Assembly: GCA_002477825.1 (NCBI GenBank)
Contig: DLKT01000019.1
Location: forward strand, 1-13,672
DNA length: 13,672 bases
From: Caryophanales bacterium UBA7581
GTDB taxonomy: Bacteria > Bacillota_I > Bacilli_A > RFN20 > CAG-826
Direction of reading: 5' to 3'
Shown here: piece after piece, positions 6,325 through 13,615 of the stretch
Layout: each line of letters begins with the position of its first letter
Position numbering within the stretch: the first letter of the stretch is position 1
The notes under the pieces: model-generated
What the model saw: only the letters and a program-made list of their open reading frames with translations
Told to the model about the DNA's origin: nothing
Databases searched by the model: none
Position numbers and translations under genes: made by a program

Positions 6325-6949
6325 ATTCTTTTTTTAATCCTAAAAGCGCATCCCAACCTGCATTAAAGAAGTTTTGTATTTCTTTAATATATAAGATTGC
6401 TTCTTCTTTAGAAAAATCATGTTCCACCACTTCAAACATACCTTTAAATAAAGCCGTTACGAGCATATGACATAAATCCGCTCGAACTTCTTTGATCTTA
6501 ATTCCTGCTTGATTTAAATCATGGATAAAGCGCATGGTATTCTCTTCTTCTAAAGCGATAAAACGCTCTAAATAGAATTCATACGAACTTCCTTTGCTTT
6601 TAGAAATAATGAGCTTATAAATATCGTAATCTTGATAAACGAGTTCCACCATGCCTTCTACTTTTTGATCCACATAAGAATGTAAATCATTTTCTTGTTT
6701 GAAAGGTGAAAAATGCGCAAATTCTTTTTGTCCTTCTTCAAAATAACGATATAAAGCTTCCGCTTTATCTTTCACTAATTCATGAAAGAGTTCATCTTTA
6801 TTTTTAAAGCGTGAATATAGCATTCCGGTGGTATAAGAGGAATCTTCAGCAATTGTACGCATAGAAGCATTTTCAAATCCTTTTTCTAAGAATTCTTTTT
6901 TCGCACATTCCATAATTCGATCAATGGCTAGTTCATCTTTTTTCCGCAT
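6323..6949 (-). CDS. TetR/AcrR family repressor of the ABC pair
   Basis: A 208-residue regulator with the standard N-terminal TetR DNA-binding domain: helix 1 IDRIMECAKKEFLEKGFENAS, in line with the family GFxxAS pattern, then the helix-turn-helix TIAEDSSYTTGMLYSRFKNKDELF at about 32-56. The helical remainder, residues 60-208, is the variable ligand-binding and dimerisation domain, which does not reveal the inducer. ATG at 6949 follows AAGGAG by 9 nt. It is co-directional with, and 66 nt upstream of, the exporter-fold ABC genes. Its own promoter is covered by two palindromes, so autorepression and control of the ABC operon by readthrough are likely. The stop codon overlaps a terminator. The ligand may be the transported compound, which is the usual logic of such pairs but is inference here. 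Confidence 0.9.
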   Translation of the reverse strand: MRKKDELAIDRIMECAKKEFLEKGFENASMRTIAEDSSYTTGMLYSRFKNKDELFHELVKDKAEALYRYFEEGQKEFAHFSPFKQENDLHSYVDQKVEGMVELVYQDYDIYKLIISKSKGSSYEFYLERFIALEEENTMRFIHDLNQAGIKIKEVRADLCHMLVTALFKGMFEVVEHDFSKEEAILYIKEIQNFFNAGWDALLGLKKE

Positions 6950-6968
6950 ATCTAGAAGCTCCTTTCTT

Positions 6969-6997
6969 TTATAACGCAGTTATAATAACACTGTTAT
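6969..6997. promoter_or_regulatory. Two abutting palindromic operators at the tetR promoter
   Basis: TTATAAC-GCA-GTTATAA (6969-6985) is a perfect 17-bp palindrome with a 3-bp centre. ATAAC-ACT-GTTAT (6985-6997) is a second one with the same half-site and spacing. Their centres are 14 bp apart. The first covers the -10 box and likely start site, the second the spacer, so bound TetR would block RNA polymerase. Two dimers could bind. Confidence 0.75.
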
Positions 6998-7010
6998 AAA
7001 AAGAAAACAA
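6982..7010 (-). promoter_or_regulatory. tetR promoter
   Basis: On the minus strand TTGTTT (7010-7005), exactly 17 bp, then TATTAT (6987-6982). Transcription would start near 6975, inside the first palindrome, and about 26 nt before the tetR ATG. Confidence 0.65.
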
Positions 7011-7023
7011 GAGTGTTCATCAT

Positions 7024-7057
7024 AAAAAAAACGTGTTAGAAAATTAACACGCTTTTT
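7024..7057 (-). terminator. Intrinsic terminator of the protease/ABC-F operon
   Basis: On the minus strand CGTGTTA (7051-7045) pairs with TAACACG (7038-7032) around a 6-nt loop, flanked by an A run before and eight T residues after (7031-7024). It starts within 10 nt of the ABC-F stop codon and closes the operon. Confidence 0.8.
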
Positions 7058-7059
7058 GC

Positions 7060-8916
7060 TTATTCTTCTTCATAAAGGATTTTAAAAATTCGTTCGTATT
7101 CTTGATTTAACACTTCTAACTGGTCTCCTAATTCTTTCATCTTTTTCGGATCCATATAGTTTTCTTCTTTCCACTCTTCTTGTTTAATCTCTTGGATTTG
7201 TTTTTCAATTCGCGCTAAATCATCTTCGGTATACACTTTTTCTTTTTTCGTCGTAGATTTCTTTTCTTTTTTTACTTTTTCTTCTTTATTTCCTTCTAAT
7301 AAAGAAGCCTCTTCTTCTTTAAAAGTTTCATAATTTCCTTCATGATAATAAGGCTTTTTATTGGAGATATAAAGAATTTTATTCGCTATACTATCGATAA
7401 AATACCGATCATGTGAGACAAAGATAATGCAGCCTTCATAACCTTGCATGGCATTCACTAAAGCTTCTCTTGTTAAAATGTCCAAGTGGTTCGTAGGTTC
7501 ATCTAATAATAAAACGTCATAGTGTTTTAAAACGATTTTTGCTAATACAACTCGCATTTTTTCACCACCAGAAAGCACTTCTGTAGGCTTAAACACTTCA
7601 TCGTTAGTAAAAGCAAATTTTCCTAGGTGGTTCCGAATTTTCTTTTCTCCCATATCAGGGAATTCATCTAAGAAATATTCAAGTAAGGTTTTGGAACTGC
7701 CAAAATCAAAATCGTTTTGTTGAATATAACCAATGGAAAGTGGCATTAAACGACGAATATAACCTTTTAATGGAGGTCTACCTTCTAATATGGTTTTTAA
7801 TAAGGTAGTTTTTCCCGTTCCATTATCACCCATAATGGCTAATTTATCATTGCCATATAAAAAGAAAGTAAACGGCTCAATTAAAACAGAGTCATAGCCA
7901 ATCGCACAATCTTCAAAATAAAGAATTTTCTTATCGCTTCGAACTTGTCCTTCAAATTGAAAACGAATGCCTTTTTCTTCGCCTTGTGGTTTTTCAATTT
8001 TCTTCATGTGCTCTAACTTCTTTTCGCGATCCTTAGCCCGTGATACAAAACGAGGTTTCGGTTTATAAAAAGTAATAAAGCGTTGAATTTTTTCAATTTC
8101 TTTTTGTTGTAATGTGTATTCACGTATCATCACTTCGTAGCGTTCTTTCTTTTGCTCTACATAAGCATCAAAATTACCTTTGTATAACGTTACTTGATGA
8201 TGATCGAGTTCCAATACTTTATTCGCAATTGCATTAATAAAGTAACGGTCATGGGAAACAAATAAAATCGCACCATGATACGTTTTTAAATAGGTTTCTA
8301 GCCAATCAATGGTAGAAACATCCAAGTGATTGGTGGGTTCATCTAAAATCAATAATTCTGGTTCAAGTAAAAGTAATTTTACAAACGCCATTTTCGTTCT
8401 TTCTCCACCGGAGAAACTACGAATAGGCCGATTCATTACTTCATCGGAGAAACCAAATTTAGATAACATCATGCGAACTTTATATTGATAATCATAGCCA
8501 CCCGCATGTTCAAATTCACTTTGCATTTTCGCATATTGATTTTCTATTTTTTCATCCAAAGGATTTTCCGCATAAAGATTAGCTAAATCCGCTAAATCGG
8601 CTTCTTTTTTGATTAAATCTTTAAAAACTAATAGTGCTTCTTCTAATAAAGTATGGTCTAAAGATTCAATAACATCTTGTGATAAATACCCATAACGGGC
8701 GCCTTTAGCGAAAAATACACCACCTTTAGAGCCATCTGCTCTATCGGGGGTAATTTCTTCTTGCCCGATAATGATTTTTAAAAGGGTGGACTTCCCTGTC
8801 CCATTACTTCCTACAATCGCCATACGATCCGTATCGTTCACGCTAAAAGTGACGTTAGAGAATAATTCTTCAACGCCGAAACTTTTTTTCACATTACTAA
8901 CGGATAAAATGACCAT
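7060..8916 (-). CDS. ABC-F family ATPase
   Basis: A 618-residue protein with two ATPase domains and no membrane segments, the layout of ABC-F proteins, which act at the ribosome in translation or antibiotic protection. Domain 1: Walker A GSNGTGKST at 36-44, signature FSGGE at 168-172, LLILDEPTNHLD with Glu193, and His222. Domain 2: Walker A GDNGTGKTT at 363-371, signature LSGGE at 448-452, LLLDEPTNHLD with Glu473, and His502. Between them, about 250-310, is the basic helical linker (KPKPRFVSRAKDREKKLEHM) that reaches into the ribosome in characterised members. After residue 540 comes a Lys/Glu-rich tail and a predicted coiled coil to 618. Length and tail resemble YdiF/YfmR-type housekeeping members more than short resistance types. 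It starts 4 nt after the thioesterase gene, with only a weak ribosome binding site, so coupling is likely. No leader attenuator is seen. Confidence 0.92.
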   Translation of the reverse strand: MVILSVSNVKKSFGVEELFSNVTFSVNDTDRMAIVGSNGTGKSTLLKIIIGQEEITPDRADGSKGGVFFAKGARYGYLSQDVIESLDHTLLEEALLVFKDLIKKEADLADLANLYAENPLDEKIENQYAKMQSEFEHAGGYDYQYKVRMMLSKFGFSDEVMNRPIRSFSGGERTKMAFVKLLLLEPELLILDEPTNHLDVSTIDWLETYLKTYHGAILFVSHDRYFINAIANKVLELDHHQVTLYKGNFDAYVEQKKERYEVMIREYTLQQKEIEKIQRFITFYKPKPRFVSRAKDREKKLEHMKKIEKPQGEEKGIRFQFEGQVRSDKKILYFEDCAIGYDSVLIEPFTFFLYGNDKLAIMGDNGTGKTTLLKTILEGRPPLKGYIRRLMPLSIGYIQQNDFDFGSSKTLLEYFLDEFPDMGEKKIRNHLGKFAFTNDEVFKPTEVLSGGEKMRVVLAKIVLKHYDVLLLDEPTNHLDILTREALVNAMQGYEGCIIFVSHDRYFIDSIANKILYISNKKPYYHEGNYETFKEEEASLLEGNKEEKVKKEKKSTTKKEKVYTEDDLARIEKQIQEIKQEEWKEENYMDPKKMKELGDQLEVLNQEYERIFKILYEEE

Positions 8917-8920
8917 TTTT

Positions 8921-9643
8921 CTATCTCAATAAAATTCTTGTGATAAAGACGATACCTTCTTTTTTCTCGCCTAAAACAAAAATTTCCTTTTCCTTCCTAT
9001 ATTTTTTTATGACTAATTCTTCATGCTCATAGCATTGCATAACATAATTGATTTCAAATCTTTGAATTTCCTTTTCGCCTTCTAATAATGCTAGATCCAC
9101 CAAATGGCTATAGCGGCAGTTATTCATATGTCCGTTACGGTCGACATCTTCTCCGTTAATCGTGTGTTGAAAGCATGTTTCAAAGGCATCACTTTCAGTG
9201 ATAGCGATTCGTAAAAAAGGTTCATCAAAATTCTTTTCTAAACAATATTCAGCGCCTTCAATTTCCGCACATTTTGTAGGCATTAATCTTTGCTTTTCTT
9301 TCGAATAAAGGCACCATAAAGAGGTTCCTTTGATATAGACCTTTCCTTCTTCATCTTTTAAAAGATAATCTCTTTCAATTTCAAAACGAGAATAAGGGTG
9401 AGGCCACGTTTCAATAATGACTTTTTTATTTTTAGGGAAATCAAAAAGAATTTCATATTTATTTCTTGCGACCATCCAAATAATATTGTCTTTTATTAAA
9501 TCATGAAAGCCGATATGAAATTTTTCCGAGTGTTGACTTGCTGCTTCTTGAAACCAATATAAAATATTTTCAGATTGAAGTTTATCTTCTTTTGTAAACG
9601 AAGAAGGGCTAACTTCAAATGTGTACTGCTCTTTTAATAACAT
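8921..9643 (-). CDS. Acyl-ACP thioesterase
   Basis: A 240-residue protein of the bacterial acyl-ACP thioesterase family (plant FatA/FatB relatives), with two hotdog halves. The first half carries the WFQEAASQHSEKFHIG helix and the strand VIIETWPHPYSRFEIERDY. The second contains DVDRNGHMNNCRY at about 166-178, matching the family's D-x-N-x-H-x-N-N active-site loop, so Asn170 and His172 are likely catalytic residues. The enzyme releases free fatty acids from acyl carrier protein in the cytoplasm, which can divert chains from phospholipid synthesis or tune chain length. Length matches bacterial members (about 240-250). TGAGGT lies 6 nt before the ATG. It sits 13 nt after the cupin gene and 4 nt before ABC-F, so it is mid-operon. 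Chain-length preference cannot be read from sequence. Confidence 0.9.
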   Translation of the reverse strand: MLLKEQYTFEVSPSSFTKEDKLQSENILYWFQEAASQHSEKFHIGFHDLIKDNIIWMVARNKYEILFDFPKNKKVIIETWPHPYSRFEIERDYLLKDEEGKVYIKGTSLWCLYSKEKQRLMPTKCAEIEGAEYCLEKNFDEPFLRIAITESDAFETCFQHTINGEDVDRNGHMNNCRYSHLVDLALLEGEKEIQRFEINYVMQCYEHEELVIKKYRKEKEIFVLGEKKEGIVFITRILLR

Positions 9644-9656
9644 CGTAAAACCTCAA

Positions 9657-9980
9657 TTAATAAGAAACGATTAATTGCATTTTGAATTGGGTTTCTCCAT
9701 ATACCGCATGAGGTACATCTTTAGGCATAATAATGGTGTCACCTGCTTCAAGATAATAAACCTTTCCACCAATGGTAAAACGACCTTTTCCTTCTAATAC
9801 GGTTACCATAGCATCGCCTGAAGCTGCATGGGTCGAGATTTCTTCTCCTTGATCAAAAGAGAAAATCGTCATGCTAACGAGTTCATTTTGCACTAAAGTG
9901 CGTGAAATGACTTGTCCTTTTTCGTATTGCACTAAATCTTTTAATGCTAAAATTGTTTGTTTATCAATGTTCTTATACAT
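9657..9980 (-). CDS. Small cupin-domain protein
   Basis: A 107-residue single-domain cupin (cupin_2 type). The first cupin motif lies at about 46-66: EEISTHAASGDAMVTVLEGKG. The second lies at about 79-95: AGDTIIMPKDVPHAVYG. Classical cupins bind metal through His-x-His, Glu and a later His. Here only His51 and His91 are clearly in place, and Ala/Ser stand where the second His would be. The GDAMVTVLEGKG wording matches a group of short Bacillota cupins that I recall, for which no firm reaction is known. It may bind a small ligand or a metal weakly. AAAGGA lies 10 nt before the ATG. It is the second gene of the operon, 18 nt after the protease gene. Confidence 0.85.
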   Translation of the reverse strand: MYKNIDKQTILALKDLVQYEKGQVISRTLVQNELVSMTIFSFDQGEEISTHAASGDAMVTVLEGKGRFTIGGKVYYLEAGDTIIMPKDVPHAVYGETQFKMQLIVSY

Positions 9981-9998
9981 AATTTTTTCATCCTTTCT

Positions 9999-11300
9999 TT
10001 ATTTCAATTTATGTACAAAGGGTTTTAAGCTTCGCATGAAAACAATTTTGTTTTCTTGATCACCAAAAGCCCCACATAAATATCCTACCACTTTTCCTGA
10101 GACAGCATCCAAAACTGGGCCACCTGAATTACCAGGACGCGCTTGGGCATCTAAAAAATAAAATTCACAACCCGACTTTACTTGTCTAGAAGAAATATAA
10201 CCTTTCGTAATGGTGGGTGATAAATCAATTACGTCATCCGCTAAACCGATACCAAAAGGATACCCAAAGATGGTGATACTTCTTCCTAAACGTAATGTAC
10301 GGAAATCGGATTGCATTTCAAAGAAGTAATGATTAACAGTCTCTAAGCGAATAATAGCGAAGTCATTCATTTCATCAATGAATAATAATTCACATTTATG
10401 AATTTCTTTTTCCCCATCTTCTAAAGTTACGCGAGCGTAGATATTCTGAGCATTCTTCACCACATGGGCACAAGTTACACATCTTCCATCTGCGGTTACT
10501 ATAAAGCCTGAACCCGTTGAATTATCGGTTTCAATATAAATCGTAGCTTGTTCTAATAAAGTGGGGTCTGTTACCGCATTCACTAAATGGGCAGTGGGTC
10601 GCACTCTTAAAGGTCCACGGTGACGATAGATTTCTTTTAAGGAGCGGAAATGTCTTCCTTTCATACACATCCATTTTAAATCTTTAGGATCTTTCCGAAT
10701 ATCTGAAACTAAAGCCATTTTTAAAGGAGCCATAAAAGTTTCAAAAATGATATCGGTGGCTTTATCAACTTCCTTTTCTGAAACCACATGATCAATACAT
10801 AAAAAGTTCTTTAAAATTTGGCTCGTGCAATCATAGAAAAGTTGGTAATAGTGTTTCTTATTTAAAATTTGGATTTCCGCAATCGTGTCGATAAATTTTT
10901 TGCGATGCGGACCAAATTCTTGCTCTTCTTTTTGTGTTAAAAAGTTTTGTAATTCTTTTTTAGATAACTTTCTTAAGTTTTCATATTTAAAATTCTTCAT
11001 TCCCTTTTCATCTTTAAATAAAATGGGGATGAATTCTTCTAAGGAAATATGGTTACTTTCTAAGAGGCGTAAAAAAGTGATTTCGTTATAACCGATAACA
11101 TGGTCAGAACAAGCGATATTTAAAATAGCAAATTGATAAGTTAAATCAAAATCAGCTAAAAAATAACTTACACCTTCTGGATAATTCTTTTTTTGTACAC
11201 TTCCTGGGATTAAGGTATAAATTTCCTTCATTACCTCATAAAGAGATTCGTATCCTGATTTTCCTTTTCTCGCTAATTCTTCCACTTTCTCTGCATTCAC
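9999..11300 (-). CDS. Cytoplasmic trypsin-like (HtrA/S1C-type) protease with duplicated N-terminal motif
   Basis: The C-terminal half is a trypsin-like serine peptidase. Counting from the GTG at 11309, His282 is in CVTCAHVV, Asp316 in NDFAIIRL and Ser395 in RPGNSGGPVL. The substrate-site strand is near 405-412 (GKVVGYLC), and no PDZ domain follows. The N-terminal ~235 residues are helical and carry DHVI-x3-EI (69-77) and DHVV-x3-EV (173-181), 104 residues apart. The motif recalls the acidic motif of TerB-like domains, a resemblance rather than an assignment. No signal peptide or membrane helix is present, so it should work in the cytoplasm. The frame opens with GTG at 11309, but AAGGGA lies only 1 nt before it. 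The GTG at 11300 has 10 nt spacing and is preferred. It heads the operon with cupin, thioesterase and ABC-F. Confidence 0.82.
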   Translation of the reverse strand: MNAEKVEELARKGKSGYESLYEVMKEIYTLIPGSVQKKNYPEGVSYFLADFDLTYQFAILNIACSDHVIGYNEITFLRLLESNHISLEEFIPILFKDEKGMKNFKYENLRKLSKKELQNFLTQKEEQEFGPHRKKFIDTIAEIQILNKKHYYQLFYDCTSQILKNFLCIDHVVSEKEVDKATDIIFETFMAPLKMALVSDIRKDPKDLKWMCMKGRHFRSLKEIYRHRGPLRVRPTAHLVNAVTDPTLLEQATIYIETDNSTGSGFIVTADGRCVTCAHVVKNAQNIYARVTLEDGEKEIHKCELLFIDEMNDFAIIRLETVNHYFFEMQSDFRTLRLGRSITIFGYPFGIGLADDVIDLSPTITKGYISSRQVKSGCEFYFLDAQARPGNSGGPVLDAVSGKVVGYLCGAFGDQENKIVFMRSLKPFVHKLK

Positions 11301-11316
11301 TTTTTTCACATCCCTT

Positions 11317-11337
11317 AAAAGAATTTATAATTCTTTT
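11317..11337. promoter_or_regulatory. Perfect 9-bp inverted repeat in the protease leader
   Basis: AAAAGAATT and AATTCTTTT are separated by TAT. The repeat lies at the predicted transcription start and just before the ribosome binding site. It could be an operator or an AT-rich 5' hairpin. A terminator role is unlikely because the T run is within the stem and no further T tract follows on the minus strand. Confidence 0.5.
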
Positions 11338-11345
11338 GCTTTATT

Positions 11346-11374
11346 ACTATATCATATTTGCATCCTTTTTATAA
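11346..11374 (-). promoter_or_regulatory. Promoter of the protease/cupin/thioesterase/ABC-F operon
   Basis: On the minus strand an extended -10, TGA-TATAGT (11354-11346), with a weak -35 TTATAA (11374-11369) 17 bp upstream. The predicted start near 11339 lies at the edge of the inverted repeat. Confidence 0.5.
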
Positions 11375-11424
11375 CGATTCGTGAAGAAAAAAGAAAGTAG
11401 AAAATAAATCAAGCGACTTCTGTA

Positions 11425-12228
11425 TTAGTTTTGGTCTGAATTCATTTGATGTTTGAAAGCAAAATTAGCGCCAAAAACACTCAGTACTGTATAGATAATT
11501 AATGAAATTAAAACGATTTTCATGTTGTTATCCCACTTATAATACATCGGCATTTGATTCGCGTCTAACATAGAATGCTCTCCTTTTACCACAATTCTTC
11601 CTAAATAAGTAGAAGGATAAAAAGGTAAGAACAAGCATGCTTTTTCAAAATTTCCCATCGTATCTAATGGCATCCATGCTCCGCCTAAAATTCCTGAAGC
11701 ACTAATAACAATGGATGTTAATCCTGGCGCCGCTTTATCATTTAATAAAGCGCCTAATAATAAACCTAACGATAGATTGATGATTAATATGGGTTGCATT
11801 ACAAGTAATAAAAGTAACGCTTCCCCAAAAGAAAAATAAACATCTTTTAAAATCAAAGACAAGATAAAACTAAATAATAAAATGACAATGGACTGAAGAA
11901 CCGCAACAATATAGCTAGGTGTTAAGTAACCTAAGATATATTCGTGGGTTTTCATCGGTGAGGTATATAATCTTTTTAATAATGCAGATTTGCGGTCTTT
12001 TGACACTAAAAGTGCGATTAATAGCATCACAAAAGAATAAGAAAACACCATAACGCCTGGCACTAAATTTTTAGGCATAAAGGTAGCTACTTTTGCTCCT
12101 GTATAATGCTCAATGACTTGGAATAAAGAAAGCATGAGTAAAGGGAAAATTAAGCAGAAGATATAGATAATCGGATCTCTCACCATTTCTAGAAAGTTTC
12201 TTTTTAAAAAAGCTTTATAACGTTTCAT
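11425..12228 (-). CDS. ABC-2 type transporter permease
   Basis: A membrane protein of 267 residues with about six helices, typical of ABC-2 permeases. The N-terminal FLKRNFLEMVRDPI amphipathic stretch is followed by the first helix (IYIFCLIFPLLMLSLF). A long intracellular segment carries SKDRKSALLKRLYTSPM, the conserved region thought to contact the ATPase. Helix pairs follow around 120-185, then the GILGGAWMPLD motif and a last helix near 240-260. The frame opens at a TTG at 12246, but AAGGAG lies 9 nt before the ATG at 12228, making 12228 the likely start. The start overlaps the ATPase gene by 14 nt, so translation is coupled. With the ATPase it should form a 2+2 exporter for a drug, peptide or lipid; the cargo is unknown. 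No clear terminator follows. Confidence 0.9.
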   Translation of the reverse strand: MKRYKAFLKRNFLEMVRDPIIYIFCLIFPLLMLSLFQVIEHYTGAKVATFMPKNLVPGVMVFSYSFVMLLIALLVSKDRKSALLKRLYTSPMKTHEYILGYLTPSYIVAVLQSIVILLFSFILSLILKDVYFSFGEALLLLLVMQPILIINLSLGLLLGALLNDKAAPGLTSIVISASGILGGAWMPLDTMGNFEKACLFLPFYPSTYLGRIVVKGEHSMLDANQMPMYYKWDNNMKIVLISLIIYTVLSVFGANFAFKHQMNSDQN

Positions 12229-12940
12229 GGGAATCATCTCCTTCAATTAAGGCAATAAAGGCATCTTCAATATTTTCTTTTTGCGTCTGCTCTTTCATTT
12301 CTTCAATTTTACCTTCAAAAATAATATTGCCTTTATGTATGACAGCAATGCGGTCACAAAGGGCTTCAATTTCTTCTAAATAATGAGAAGTTAAAACAAT
12401 GGTAATTTTACCTTTTAACGATAAAATGATTTTCCATAATTCTCTTCTAGCAAATACGTCTAAGCCTAAAGTCGGCTCATCTAGAAATAATACTTTCGGT
12501 TTAGATAATAAACTAATCGCAATGGACAAGCGTCTTTTATATCCACCCGATAGAGTTTTGGCTTTTTTATTTAAGACTTCCTCTAGATGAAATAAATGAA
12601 TGATTTTTTCTAAATAAGTTGGATCATCCATTTCATAAATTTCACTAAAGAAAGACAAATTTTCTTTTACCGTTAATAAAGGCGCAATTGCGGTTTCTTG
12701 TGGTGAAACACTCATGATTTTTTTAATTTCTTCTTTTTCTTTGATTAAGTCATAACCCATCAAAGAAGCCGTGCCACTTGTTGGATGCACTAAAGTAGAT
12801 AACATAGAAATTAAAGTGGTTTTCCCCGCTCCATTTACCCCTAACAAGCCAAAAAGTTCACCATCCTGAATCGTTAAATTTACATGGTTAACCGCTACTA
12901 AAGAGCGGTATTTTTTGGTTATATCTTTGATTTCAATCAT
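12215..12940 (-). CDS. ABC-2 transporter ATP-binding protein
   Basis: A 241-residue ATPase subunit with Walker A GVNGAGKTT at 34-42, Q-loop in VSPQETAIAP (Gln81), signature LSGGYKRR at 130-137, Walker B VLFLDEP with Glu155, D-loop LGLD, and switch His186 in LTSHYLEE. The C-terminal NIEDAFIALIEG ending is typical of the drug/polysaccharide-type ATPases that pair with ABC-2 permeases. The ATG at 12940 is preceded by AAGGAG with 9 nt spacing and overlaps the end of tetR by 8 nt. Its 3' end overlaps the permease start by 14 nt. The tight overlaps indicate one transcript and coupled translation of regulator, ATPase and permease. The protein is cytoplasmic and bound to the membrane through its partner. 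Confidence 0.93.
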   Translation of the reverse strand: MIEIKDITKKYRSLVAVNHVNLTIQDGELFGLLGVNGAGKTTLISMLSTLVHPTSGTASLMGYDLIKEKEEIKKIMSVSPQETAIAPLLTVKENLSFFSEIYEMDDPTYLEKIIHLFHLEEVLNKKAKTLSGGYKRRLSIAISLLSKPKVLFLDEPTLGLDVFARRELWKIILSLKGKITIVLTSHYLEEIEALCDRIAVIHKGNIIFEGKIEEMKEQTQKENIEDAFIALIEGDDSHETL

Positions 12941-13499
12941 GTTGACTCTCTCCTTTAATCTCTTTTAAAAAGCCTTGAAAGCTTAAGGTTAGTAAAGAAG
13001 ATAATTCTTCTTCTTTCCAATCGATATATTGCGTTACTATCTGTGTCGCTAACCCATGAACAAAAATCCATGAAGTTAAATGAAGCTTTTGTGCTTGTTC
13101 ATAAGTTAATCCTTGGCTCTTCATTAATAATTGATAAATGGGTTCTAAGTCATCAGGATTATCATTCATATCTTCTCTTTTTCTTAAAAACAAAATCTTA
13201 AAGAGTTCCGGTTCTTTTTTGGCAAATAGAATATAGCCCATGCCAAAGCTTTTAAAGGTCGGATAAATGTTCTTTTCCATTTCTTTTTTAGCAAATGATT
13301 GATATATTCTTTCAATCTCATTTCGCACTTCTTTTTTCACTTCATCCATATTTTTAAATTCAATATAGATCGGTTGTGTAGAAGCATGTAATTCTTTCGC
13401 TAATCTTCTCGCATTTAATCCTTCAAAGCCTTCTTTTTTTACAATCGTTAAAGCGGCTTCAATAATATCTTGTTTTGTAAATTCTTTATGGGCTGGCAT
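12933..13499 (-). CDS. TetR family repressor of the ABC-2 operon
   Basis: A 188-residue regulator. The DNA-binding domain has helix 1 KQDIIEAALTIVKKEGFEGLN and the helix-turn-helix RRLAKELHASTQPIYIEFKNMDEV at about 31-54. The ligand domain carries FGMGYILFAKKEPELFKILF and a later WIFVHGLATQIV helix, a layout common in TetR proteins that govern ABC-2 exporters. ATG at 13499 follows GAGGAG by 8 nt. The stop is TGA, evidence for standard TGA use. It overlaps the ATPase start by 8 nt, so repressor and transporter are co-transcribed from the promoter at 13544-13572. A palindrome in the leader is a good candidate for its own operator, giving negative feedback. The inducer cannot be read from the sequence. 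Confidence 0.9.
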   Translation of the reverse strand: MPAHKEFTKQDIIEAALTIVKKEGFEGLNARRLAKELHASTQPIYIEFKNMDEVKKEVRNEIERIYQSFAKKEMEKNIYPTFKSFGMGYILFAKKEPELFKILFLRKREDMNDNPDDLEPIYQLLMKSQGLTYEQAQKLHLTSWIFVHGLATQIVTQYIDWKEEELSSLLTLSFQGFLKEIKGESQHD

Positions 13500-13517
13500 A
13501 CGCTTTTCTCCTCAAAA

Positions 13518-13531
13518 ATAACATTTGTTAT
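13518..13531. promoter_or_regulatory. Palindromic operator upstream of the second tetR
   Basis: ATAACA-TT-TGTTAT is a perfect 6-bp inverted repeat with a 2-bp centre, 7-20 bp downstream of the predicted transcription start. The ATAAC/GTTAT half-sites equal those at the other tetR promoter (6969-6997), but the spacing between the pentamers is 4 bp rather than 3. Confidence 0.7.
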
Positions 13532-13543
13532 CTTTCAATCAAT

Positions 13544-13572
13544 ATCATATTCTTCTCTTTCAATTATGTCAA
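13544..13572 (-). promoter_or_regulatory. Promoter of the tetR/ABC-2 operon
   Basis: On the minus strand a perfect TTGACA (13572-13567), exactly 17 bp, then TATGAT (13549-13544, five of six). This is the strongest promoter in the window. Transcription should start near 13537. Confidence 0.8.
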
Positions 13573-13586
13573 TGTGAAAGAGCAAA

Positions 13587-13608
13587 ATTAACGAACCATT
13601 AACTAACG
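13587..13608 (+). promoter_or_regulatory. Two direct repeats with 11-bp period
   Basis: ATTAACGAACC (13587-13597) and ATTAACTAACG (13598-13608) agree at 9 of 11 positions. Direct repeats one helical turn apart, containing TTAAC, resemble binding sites of OmpR/PhoP-type response regulators. They lie just upstream of a weak plus-strand promoter candidate. Confidence 0.35.
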
Positions 13609-13615
13609 ATTTTTA

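Noticed and set aside
7060..8916. A dedicated antibiotic-resistance ABC-F gene with leader attenuation
   Set aside because: It is the fourth gene of an operon, 4 nt after its neighbour, with no room for a leader, and its length resembles housekeeping members.
11338..11424. Terminator for the tetR/ABC-2 operon
   Set aside because: Only a short bulged pairing (AGAAGT with ACTTTCT) is visible before a T run, too weak to call.
12229..12246. TTG at 12246 as the start of the ABC-2 permease
   Set aside because: Its first codons contain the AAGGAG ribosome binding site, which is properly spaced for the ATG at 12228.
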